Shown piece by piece: positions 1 to 11,700 of a stretch of DNA of 64,000 nt. The DNA is from Ptychodera flava (taxonomy: Eukaryota > Hemichordata > Enteropneusta > Ptychoderidae): contig NC_091941.1 of the NCBI RefSeq assembly GCF_041260155.1, positions 25,542,247 to 25,606,246 of the forward strand, in the 5' to 3' direction. Below the pieces are notes generated by a model. That model did not search any database and was not told where the DNA came from. It saw only the letters and a program-made list of their open reading frames with translations. Every line of letters starts with the position of its first letter. Within the stretch, counting starts at the first letter, position 1. The translations under genes and the position numbers were made by a program.

Positions 1-2041
1 TTCTCACATTCAATAAATTGGCTTCACTGTTATTAATTATTTATTCTGCACGCACACGGAGCTCGAGAGAGCTCAAGTCTAAATATAGCCCACGAAAACC
101 AACTAAATATTATGATGAAATCTATTTACGGTCAAAACGATACTTGCAACTACGGGCTGAAATCCTTGGCACTAGGGAATTCAACCTCGGGCGGTAAGGT
201 TAACTTTCCATATCAAAGTGACTCTATTCAATGTGTGTCGTCTGGAAGAATGTGAGGGCACAATAACATACAATGTTAACACACCTTCACTGTGTCTGGA
301 ATATTATCACTCACCGGTTGTCAACGTCATAGTTGACTTTCGAAAGGTAGGCCATTGAAACAACCGGCAAACCAGTATGCAAATTTTGAGGGCAAGGGCA
401 CATGAGGTTGAGTCTCCCAACGAAATTTGACGGAATGAACGACAAGTTCCATGCCATCAAGATCACCTGGGCCATTACAGGTTGTTTCGTCGAGTCGTGC
501 TGTGTGGCTCGGTACATGTATCCAAACATTAACTGTGCTGAAAATCGATCTTGTTTTCCTGTTCGCCTCGACTAGCTGTATATATGAGGGAGAAAATACT
601 ATACTTAAATTGTATTGCATTAAAATATAATAGAAAATTGATACTTACCCGCCATTTTTGTATTTCAATTTCAGTTTTAGGCATCCTGCCGTCCCCCTAC
701 TCCCGCTGAGGTTCCTGCACACCTATGAATCATTTAATATTATCATCACCTGATTTGCATACGAATGTCGTCAAAGAATGTTCCACTTTCTCCGAAGGTG
801 ATACGCCCGACGACTTGATTGGGAATCGATAAAGGAACTCTCCAATCGACCATCCGATGAATCCCACGAGAATCAATCTTAAGAAGACATCAACGATAGC
901 ATAATTGAATGATCATGACCAAAAACAGATGACAGATCAAGAAATTACGATTCAAGTGTTCGCGGCAATGCAGTGTAAAGTAATTTTATCTGTAGACAGC
1001 GCCACCTCCCTCATGAAAGGTCAAAGGTTGAACAAGCGCCATTTTCAGTTGACGTGGAGAGCTCAGCCAACCTCCAGCGCGACGGTAAAAGATAGAACTG
1101 GACAATAATAAAGTAGAAATCCGTAATTATGGAAAATGATCAGAGTAGCCTTACAATATGTAGTGCACCTACATCCTTATGCTTTGACAAAAATGTGTTT
1201 ATGGAGGTAGGTAAGAATGTTTACATATAGAATGCTTACCTATGTACACGACGATTATTCACTCACTCACTATCTGCAAACATTGGTATGGAAACTATCA
1301 TGAAGGTGGATATGCTACACAAAACCATCGTAAGCAGTAAGCTATTCGGTTTTGTCTGATATAATGAATAGCAAAATACATATTCGTATTTTCTTTCTCT
1401 TTGGAATCAAGTTGCCCAAATTCTGTACAGTGAGACAACCGCTAACCGTTGACCGTACATCCTCATTCCAATGGAGGAGGGGATGTGAGCCAGAATGAAG
1501 CTCCATTACTTTTTATTCCACAATTATCGTAAAATTTTGTCTCTGCATCTGCAAATCAGTGGCTCATTCCATATAGGTAATAGAAGGACTCAGAATTATA
1601 ACGCTACACTCATATATATCCTTTAATGTATCTGCTTATTCAATATGCACCACTTTTACTTGTTCTGGATGGCATCATCGATCAAATCATTATCTGCCAG
1701 AAGTAAGAATGATAATGCTCATAATGACATCAGCATATTAGAATTACGTGTGTTCTCCACTTTATCACAGCAATTTGAAAAAAAATTATGACGTAACACT
1801 ACTCAGAGTCGGTTTGATGAAACTCTTCATGCTTTATACTATTAACTGAACAGAAAAATTAATCCATCTATAGACAGTACAAACAGATCTAAATTTGTGA
1901 TAAGAATGAAGACTTGAGTGATGAAACCACAATCCTGTAAAGCACAGACCTTATCATGTTAATGCTATTTTAGCCAGAAAGTTCACATTCTACGAACACA
2001 CTGGCGCTGATTTAATTTCTTCTCTGTACTACCTCCTCCAG
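1..2041. other. Region upstream of visible COG2 exons
   Basis: Apart from the weak minus-strand candidate at 327-684, nothing conserved was recognised. The COG2 start codon exon, expected to encode a short acidic leader, was not found on the plus strand here. Confidence 0.4.
327..684 (-). CDS. Possible two-exon gene start, unidentified
   Basis: On the minus strand an ATG at 684-682 opens 12 codons (MPKTEIEIQKWR) to a consensus donor GTAAGT at 649. A pyrimidine-rich acceptor, TATATACAG, at 576 allows an in-frame second exon of 82 codons to a stop at 327. The second part includes VNVWIHVPSHTARLDETTCN. No family was recognised. An alternative donor GTGAGT below 315 fits a different frame. Treat as a weak prediction. 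Confidence 0.22.
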
Positions 2042-2203
2042 GACAACTTTGATGTTGATCAGTTTGTTGCTGAATGTCGTCGGCATGTTCCCCTGGAGAC
2101 ACTGAGAGAAGACCTGGACACTTACTTCAAGTCCTTGAAAAGTGCCATGGTAGAACTTATCAACAAGGACTATGCAGACTTTGTGAATCTCTCATCTAAT
2201 TTG
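2042..2203 (+). CDS. COG2: COG2 exon, N-terminal domain start
   Basis: 54 codons, phase 0 at both ends, acceptor AG at 2040-2041, donor GTGAGC. Encodes the conserved N-terminal stretch containing ELINKDYADFVNLS. The upstream partner exon carrying the start codon was not identified. Confidence 0.95.
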
Positions 2204-5200
2204 GTGAGCTGATTTTTATTAGCTCACATTTGGTATACCAATGTGATGTTATCTTGTTTGTCAGCTTTAATTGCCGTATTGACATCAAATGAAAGCATTA
2301 TTGGCATCAAATGAAAGCACATGGCATTGCCATTATTTTTTTAAGCTTCTAGATGTTGCTATTACCCTCAGAATCACATAAGTATTAGTGAAAATGTATC
2401 TCTGTTTGATTAAGAGTACCAGGTTTTTACTCTTAATGTTGGTATTGGCAACACCAATTTTTGAGTGTACACATTACTTGAATTAATTTAGACTCATATT
2501 CCTTTATTTGGGATTTTCAATGAGAATGAGAAATTAAACTCAGTTGTATTTTTGTTGTTTTCTAGGTTGGTATGGACAAGGCTATCAATAACTTATCTGT
2601 TCCTCTCGGCCAACTCAGAGAAGAGGTCCTTGTAAGTACGATGTTTCAAGACATAACATCAGCCCATATTCAGCCACATGTTTTACTACTTTTGCTGTAC
2701 CAGTCATTACCCATCAGGGTAAATGATAGATAATAGAACAGTAAATTAGATCTTAAAAAAATATTATGGAACAGAAAAGCAACAGCATTTATATGAGTTA
2801 CCCAGTACGGTACTTTTCAAACACAGAACCCAAACCTGATTCGTTTTGACTTTCTTCAACGCCACACTTTTCATTCTCTTTTGTCAAAAGACTGTCCGTA
2901 ACGCCATGGATGAAGCCATTCAAGTTGTTGAGAAGAAGTTAGCCGCCAGGGCTGAGATCAGAAAGAGAAAGGTGGGTGATGTTTCATTCCTAAGTGAACA
3001 CTCTCACTGTACTGTATGTCAGGAAAATTCAATCAGCTGACAATATATTGATCTCATCCAGGTATGTAAGGGTCCCAAATTCGACAAAGTGAGCGTCGAA
3101 CTGAGCGTGGCAAAAGACAAAGTGAGCGTCAAACTGAGCGTGGAAAATGACAAAGTGAGCGTCAAACTGGGCGTGGAAAATGACAAAGTGAGCGTCGAAC
3201 TGAGCGTTGGAAATGGCAAAGTGAGCGTCGAACTGAGCGTTGGAAACTGATAAAGTGAGTGTCAAACAGCGTTGAATACAAAGTAAAAGAAGAACTGAGC
3301 GTTGAACTTAGTAAGAGTGCTAAAACGTAGCGAATATGCGAAATATAGCTTGCATGGGTGCTCAGTTAGCGCGTACTGGATAGTACACGATTTGCCAGTC
3401 GGCTAATAAAAACGTGTTTACGATGATGCGCGCCGCAATATTGGTGTCATAATTACAATTAATTACAGTTTACTCTTCGTAGTCAAAAAGAATAAGAGAT
3501 AGGAGTCAAGGTCCTGCAGTTGACGGACCTCGATGGAGCAATGTCAATCACTATCTGTAGTGTGCATGTACGTGAGTTGACAAATGGCAGGCAGAGCGAG
3601 GTCAAATTACGTCATTCTCTATGTGTTGACTGAGACTGAAAAGTTTTGAGCCAATCATAAGCTTACACCTGAAGCCGAAAAAATTACTGTAACTTTCATT
3701 TTTTCGGGTGAAAGATGTTCTTTTACGTTGCTGTAATTCTGAAACATTTGTGATGTTCGGGCGCAATCGTGATGTCAAATGGATAGAAAATCACAGTCAT
3801 CACTGCACAGAATCCCACGTCCAAAAAATGATCATCGCATAGAGTGTCACATTCAGCAAACGCTTTCCAGACAATGTGTTTTATTCAGGCAAAGTCTAGA
3901 TTGACCTTTCAACATCAAGAGTCTTTGGATAACAAGTCTGATTTATGTAGAATCATTATTGAACGTACGCGAACTGTACGTCAGTCAAGTTTAGCCACGC
4001 TGACAGGACTTCAAACAAATCAAGTTCACGGAATTTTCAGTGCTGCAGTGGGCGCAACCCTCTGAGCATAGGGAACCCAGAAGTCTGGTTGTTGTTGTTG
4101 TTGTTTGATTGTTGTTTATGTTTATTAGTCTGTTGTTGTTGTTGACCAATACAATTCAACGAACATAACTGTTGTGTTGTTGTTAATGCTTCAAGCGTAA
4201 CGTAGATGTCATAAGAAACGCTACAAGGACACTATCATTACTTGGCCCGGTACAACTATCTGCTAACGCGTACACTCTCTTCATACACTTAAACAGTGTA
4301 TAATTATAAAAAATGACAGGAAAATTCATGAAAATTGGTAAAATGTCCCCCAAAAATTTTGTTGGGAAAAATCACCGTCATGGATATACAAAAAATGGTA
4401 CCGGTGAGCGGCGTCGCTTGACAATACGTCGGCATTTATGGCGATCAGCGCAGAAATGATCTTTGAAATTTTACTGTGCAGCCACAATAATCCTGGCACA
4501 GACACATTCATTCAAAATCATCAAAATGCAGAGTGATTTTTATCTAGAGAAGCGTGGTCCGTTGCAGCACATACCCCAGGTCCCGTCGCGACTATGGTTA
4601 TCGATGCGTGCAGAGCCGTAAACTATGTCGATATGTCGGTCAATTTATATTTTTCTTGCAATTGATTATTTCATAGTGATCGCGCCAACTAGATTTGCAA
4701 TATCTCTATCACTCTGTAAAAAACTACAATGCTATCAACACAAGACATAACATTGGTGTCGTGTGATAAACACATAAATATTTCTAGTTTATTCCTTGCT
4801 TACATTCATCGTTCTGTTCGCTCAAAGATCAAAGAATACCTACCATACTGTAATCTTGAATGCAGAGCTTCGGACTTCAAAACAATTTTACCAGCAGGGT
4901 ATTTTATTGACACTAGCTTTATAGCAGAATGCTTTCTTTATTGAACGTGTTTATGAAGAGATGATAAACTTGATCGTGTACTTGCTTCAAGTCTGTAGGC
5001 GTATAAATATCAAAATGACATAAATTTAAGGAATAAACTTCGCCTACCCGGATGTTCGCATGTCGGGTTGGTGATAGGCTGTTACGTTGGGGTGAACGAT
5101 GTGGCTGAAACGTCGCAACCCATCGTAGTAGTTAGCCAACTTTAACTGGTAATTTCAGTGCCTTCTTTATTGACTACAAGGACATTCATGCTGCTATCAA

Positions 5201-5664
5201 ATATAGATAAAAAATAGACACGACAAATTGTCCCCAGACGCGATGTCGATATTTGCACAGTCGTTTGGAGAGCTATTCAGCTCTGGGACTATTCGCCCCA
5301 TAGACGAGTATACAGAAGCGAGAAATCTCGCTTCTGTATACTCGTCTATGGGGCGAATAGTCCCAGAGCTGAATAGCTCTCCAAACGACTGTGATATTTG
5401 CTATCATGGAATGGCTCTACCGATGTATGACCAGAGTTTTACTTCCCGATCGCACAAATTGAACAAAATTTGGGTGTCGTAATTAACTGGAACTTTACAT
5501 TTGATAAATCGTCAACTATTTTTTTGACATCGATTACACCTAAGACATGTTAGGGGTGTTCATGAATTGCACCTTTTTGTTAGGTATTTAGTTTGCAATA
5601 TTTTACAGTAAAGTGAACATACGCAACAGTGACAACGTACTAGTTTATTTGACAAGACGTACAT

Positions 5665-5702
<38 letters not shown>

Positions 5703-8700
5703 CAAAAAATACTGCAAACTGTAGCCGTTCATGCCATATACCGCTGTGCCTGCGGTATTACCGCGATCGTTAGGAGTGGAAGAGGTGTGAATGTTTCACT
5801 TCCAGTCCGTGGTAAAATGACTTTCTCATGAATATTCAGTCTCTGAGCAGCGGTAATCCTGGTATAAAAATGATAATTGTCATGGCCATGAAGCGAAATC
5901 TGTTCGGAAAGATTATCTACCCGAAACAGGGCAACAGTAACAGGAAATGTCAACTCATGCCAAATCATCAGGCGGGATTAACGACTCACGAAGTTCGTTG
6001 GGTACCGCCATAGTGAATGTATAACATCACAGTCCCACGTGGGCTATTCAGCTCTGGGACTATTTGCCCCATAGACGATTGTACAGAAGCGAGAAACAAC
6101 CGGGTTGTTTCTCGCTTCTGTACACTCGTCTATGGGGCGAATAGTCCCAGAGCTGAATAGCCTACCAAACGACTGTGATAACATCGACCTGGCTTGACGC
6201 GATCTCACAGCTGATGGCAAAATTAATTATACCACATACTATCGTTGGAGGCGCCATCACGCTCAGTTTGACGCTCAGTTTAACATTTTCCACAAAGTGC
6301 TTGATCGCTCGGTTTGACGCTCAGTTTGACGCTCAGTTTGTCATTTTCCACAAAGTGCTCGATCGAGCACTTTGACGCTCATTTTGTCAATTTTTAGGGT
6401 CTTACATACCTCGCTCATCTTATATTTTTTCCAACATACGTAGGCAACCTTGCAGAGGTTACAGAACATTATTCAGTCAGTTGATAAGATGGAGAAAATC
6501 CTTCAAATCCAAAAATCAGGCGATGGATTGGAGCATGTGTCACACAGGTAAGCGCTTGTCTCATTTCCTATGATATCAGTGGGATCCTTTGTTAGTCCCC
6601 ACGGACACCGTCCGGGGGGACTTATAGGTTTGGTCGTGTCCGTGCGTGCGTGCGTGCGTCCGTCCGTCCGTTCACGCAGATATCTCAGAGATGCCTGGAG
6701 AAATTTCATTCAAACTTGGTACAAGGATTACTTCATATGTCATACATATGCACGTCAATTTGTTTTGTGATACGATCAAATATGGCCGCCAGGCGGCCAT
6801 TTTATTACGATTTTTTCATGTACAGAGCCATAACTCATACATGTTTCAACCGATTTTATTCAAAGTTGGTACAAGTACATTGACCTATGTCATACATATG
6901 CACGTCGATTTGTTTTGTGATATGATCCAATATGGCTGCCAGGCGGCCATTTTATTACGATTTTTTCATGTACAGAGCCATAACTCAGACATGTTTCAAC
7001 CGATTTTATTCAAAGTTGGTACAAGGACATTGACCAATGTCATAGATATGCACATTAAATTGTTTTGTGATATGATCCAATATGGCTGCCATGTGGCCAT
7101 TTTGTTACGATTTTTTCATGTACAGAGCCATAACTCATACATGTTTCAACCGATTTTATTCAAAGTTGGTACAAATACATTGACCTATGTCATACATATG
7201 CACGTCGATTTGTTTTGTGATATGATCCAATATGGCTGCCAGGCGGCCATTTTATTACGATTTTTTCATGTACAGAGCCATAACTCAGACATGTTTCAAC
7301 CGATTTTATTCAAAGTTGGTACAAGGACATTGACCAATGTCATAGATATGCACATTAAATTGTTTTGTGATATGATCCAATATGGCTGCCGTGCGGCCAT
7401 TTTGTTACGATTTTTTCATGTACAAAGCCATAACTCGGGCATATTTCAACCGATTTTATACAAAGTTGGTACAAGGACATTGACCTATGTCATACATATG
7501 CACGTCAGTTTGTTTTATGATATGATCCAATATGGCCACCAGGCGGCCATTTTATTACGATTTTTTCATGTACAAAGCCATAACTCAGACATGTTTCAAC
7601 CGATTTTATTCAAAGTTGGTACAAGGACATTGACCAATGTCATAGATATGCATGTCAATTTGTTTTGTGATACGATCCAATATGGCTGCTGTGCGCCCAT
7701 TTTGTTACGATTTTTTCATGTACAGAGCCATAACTCAGGCATTTCTCAACCGATTTTATTCAAAGTTGGTACAAGGACATTGACCTATTTCATACATGTG
7801 CACAATGATTTGTTTTTCGATACAATCCAATAAATTAAATTAATTGCCAATTTGCATTTACATGATGAACTTTTGTTTTTAGGGTGAATGTCCAGAAGCA
7901 CTGCATCAAACTTCATAAAATAATGGTACCAGTGATAATCTATCAGTGTTATGATAAGATGCAAAAATGTTTTGCAACATCCTGTTGATTAATTCCTAGT
8001 TGACTCATTTAATGACCTTTAGGATGGTGGCCTACATTGGTTTTATGTTTTCATCACCATGGAACTCATTCTTGGCCATTGAGCGCCATCTGTATCAAAG
8101 TATTTTACACAGTATTTATCACAGACCTAATTAACCCTTTTCCTGCCAAGTCGGTGAAAATCCGCTTGAAATTCGGTGTAGCCAGAATCTAAGCACTGGT
8201 GACCGTTATTCTCCCAACCCGGTGGAAATCGGGCCCTATTTGGGTACCCCCTTTCCTGCCAAGTCGACGGCACTACGTTTTGCTATCCCCTGTGCGTTTA
8301 GGGGTCATCCGAGGAGAGGTTTTCTGACAAGGAACGCCTTTTCCCCTCGAAATGGGTTCGCAGGGAGTCGATAGACAGGGAAAGGTGCAGAAACCTGTCC
8401 GCCAGTCCCCCACACCTGAGGGGGGCTGGTTTTTTTTTACCGCTTTTTAGCGGACTTGGCAGGATAGCATGGTGACGTTTTCTGGCGGAGTTGGACGTAC
8501 TTGGCTGCCTGGCACTATAGAGATTGCTGCCGAACTTGACCAACTCGGCAATGCTAATCTAGAAGGCTACCTCTTGCAAACGACTTGGCAGATATGCCGA
8601 TGGTGCGAGACGAAAGTCACTTATTCAGTTGTGCGTGACTGAAAATGAGAACGTATTTTTGACGGGACGGCTCGACTTGTTCCTCCGATGGAACGGATAT

Positions 8701-11700
8701 GAACGACTCGGAAATACCATTACAAACTGGTGTCCGACGTACTAAGCTGGGCTTCAGCTCTGCAAGTTCAAGCCAGGCAACGTCCTTCACCGCCTTGGCC
8801 GTGCCATTCAATGTACGTAGCTTTGGATTTTTTATTTATTCCATCGTCCGAAGTATTGGCTCTGGTTTGCAGGCAAACGTATCCTCTTGCCGACGCATTA
8901 GTAACTACGTACGCTGTTTGCGTACAGAGAATTCAAAAGGTGACATAAGGTCAATATGCTACGGGGATACCGCCTGCAGTTAGCAGGGACTGCTTTTGTT
9001 ATATAAACCAGCTAGCAGTACAATATGGCTGCCAGGCATGTGGACACGTCGATGGCTAGAACAATGGAAGCATATTGCGTTGCACCCGTGCATCGCAAAA
9101 GTGAACTGAAGACTTGGGTGTAGTGACTGGTTATCACTGGTTAGCTGCAGCCCAAGCCATGTCGGTACAAACCCGTACCTGACTGAGGACCACTCGATTA
9201 AGTCAGTAATGAACGGTAACACTCGTAAGCCAACTCCCAACTGAGCTGGCTAAACTACGTTGAGCTGTGCTTCAATGGCTCAGCCATGTTGTTAATACAA
9301 CGGCAAAAACGTAGTTTTTGTGCTACACTGCCAAGTCGTTAAGGTACGTATTCAATTGACCCTACCCTGGGGAAACAGGACAGGTTTGACGGTGCTTCTG
9401 CACCCCTAGCACGACCCTCAGGGTCTCTGACTAACAGACGAGTGAGGTGATGTTTGTGCCTAGCGGACGTGCGTAATACTGAAGGAGTTTATTTCCGAAA
9501 AAATAAACATGAAACGGCAATAAAATGACGCACTCCCAGGGGCAAACAAAGCCGGTGACCTCAATTTTTTTCTGCAGCAACCCTTGAGCTCCTTCCCCTG
9601 TCTACGGGCATGTAGAAATTATCGAAGTCTAACACGTATAAGTACGGCTAAAACTACCCTGAAAATGGGCGATTTCTGCCAAAATGCCTGGCAGGATAAC
9701 ATGCAGGAGAGCCAATCTTTTGCAGGCACATATTATGGGGCGGTTTTCTACTGACTTGGGAGAATAACGGACAAGGGCGCTCGGCAGGAAAAGGGTTAAT
9801 GAAGAGGACTCTATCCTCTCTGAGGACATGTAATCAAAGTACCCATTATTAACAAGTGGGGACTGTGTCATCAACGATGACTTGTTCTTTCTAAACCTCA
9901 ACCTTCAAATCATGAAATGTTGGTTTGGCCCTATAGCAAAGTTGAACATGTATAACAGTATTGCATCTTTAATGGACTCATAAGGTTGAAGTTTTTCACG
10001 CTTTGTCGATGAGAAAGCAGACCTTCCAAGTGTTAACTGGAAAAATCACGTTGGTGTACAATTTTGGTTCTAAGAAAAAGTTTAGAAAGATCTGGATCCA
10101 TGCATAAAATTTCAGTTTCAGTATATATGTCTTTGGGAACTTGCTACCAACCTCTCCAATATGTTGTCACAAACAGATGACAAAAAAAATTAAAGTCAGT
10201 CGAAAAATGATATTTCACAAGGTCTAATACTGTAAATAGTTGACAGACCCGGACAGCTGCAAATTTTGTATCAAATTGAAATAGTTTATATATGCTGGTG
10301 GTCAAGTATCTATGTAGGTGTGGCAGTGTTGTGTAACATCTATTGACAAGAACAAATTATCCTAAATACATTACACACCATCCTGAATCTATAGTTTAGT
10401 GTCACTTATACTTTATAATATCCTAATACAGTCAGTCTGATAGAGTCAAGCTAATTTGATGAAATTATAGCTCTCTAATTTGCTCTATTTATAACTTGCA
10501 TGAATGTGTACCCATAGACATTTTGTTCTACTATTATAGCTATTGCTCACAAACTAGTCCTTTCCCTTAGTTTATTGTAATTGTATATTTTGTTCTGTAT
10601 CCGCCACCAGTGAACTGACAGGGCAGCTGATAGAGAGAGTGGCATCCGAGTTCAACCAGTTACAATTCTACGTGACCCAAAGTAAAGGACTGCCGCTGGT
10701 AGAAAGCATCAGGCCTGTAAGTCCAACAGTCTCTATCTCTCAGCTCTACCCCCTAAAATGGTTTCAATGAAGGACATGTTATGAATACACACAATGGAAG
10801 TTACAGTCTAAGGTGTAGACATGTTGTGAACAGGCAACATAAGCAGTTATCTGATCCAATGTAATTTCTTTATTTGTCTTCAGATAAAAGGTGCCGTCTT
10901 TCAGCAGGTGTATTTCTATGTCTAGATAGAAAATAATGTACAAACCAAAAGTAACACTTCATGTATGTTTTGTTCAATAAAAAAGGTGACATTTTTTTAT
11001 CAGAGATTACAAATTATATTGAAATGCTCTCTGTGTTCCTGCATCACATTATTCTTTGCAGAGGATAGCAGTAATAACAACCACACTCCAGCTGAATTTG
11101 GAAGATTCCTTTGAGATCGGCTTGGAGACTGGAAATCTCCCAGTGTTGAGACAGTGTCTACGTACATATGCAACAATTGACAAGACCAAAGATGCAGAGA
11201 TGCTGTTCAGAAGCTTAGTGGTCAAGCCATACATGGATGAGGTAAACTGAATGAACTCTGGGCACGGTTTTAGCAAGGACACAATTTTAACATTTTGTTG
11301 GACTGCTCTAATCCCTGGCACCATACTCCAACTTGAGTTCATGTTATAAATCAGATTTACCAATAAATCTAAATATATTTTTCAAGATTAAGAAATATTT
11401 GGTAAGGATAATCTCAAAGTTTTGAAGAATTAAATTTTCATCTACACCATGACGTTATTTTAGGATTCAGCATCATGTAGGAATGAATATTTCTTGCACA
11501 TGGAGTGAGTGACTAATCAAATGTTTAACACACTAGGTGATATCAGAGCAGTACATCCAAAACAACCCCCAAGGACTACAAGGGATGTACAACAAAATAC
11601 TGGAGTTCATACCAAAGAAGTGTCAGCACATCAGAGCGGTGACCTCACCAATACACAGGTAAGATATTGCTGAGAATTGGTGTCCAAGGAGACTGTTGGT

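Larger units (their letters stand above)
3059..6413. mobile_element. 3.36-kb terminal-inverted-repeat element, non-autonomous
   Basis: The left end (CAGGTATGTAAGGGTCCC) and the reverse complement of the right end (CGAGGTATGTAAGACCCT) match, and the similarity continues into GACAAAGTGAGCGTC-type repeats at both ends. The 6-bp sequence CTCATC flanks both sides (3053-3058 and 6414-6419), a candidate target duplication. The left subterminal region is a 33-bp tandem array; the right one has inverted copies of the same motif. No transposase was recognised inside. The element makes up nearly all of intron 2972-6443; without it and one CTCATC the intron would be about 110 bp. Confidence 0.75.

Noticed and set aside
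3019..3265. Minus-strand repetitive ORFs (FDAHFVIFHAQ-type peptides)
   Set aside because: They are read-through of the 33-bp tandem array, whose period is a multiple of three.
6646..7833. 395-codon ORF as a protein-coding gene
   Set aside because: The ORF is a direct product of a 150-bp tandem repeat inside a COG2 intron, with no recognised domain; reported as a repeat instead.
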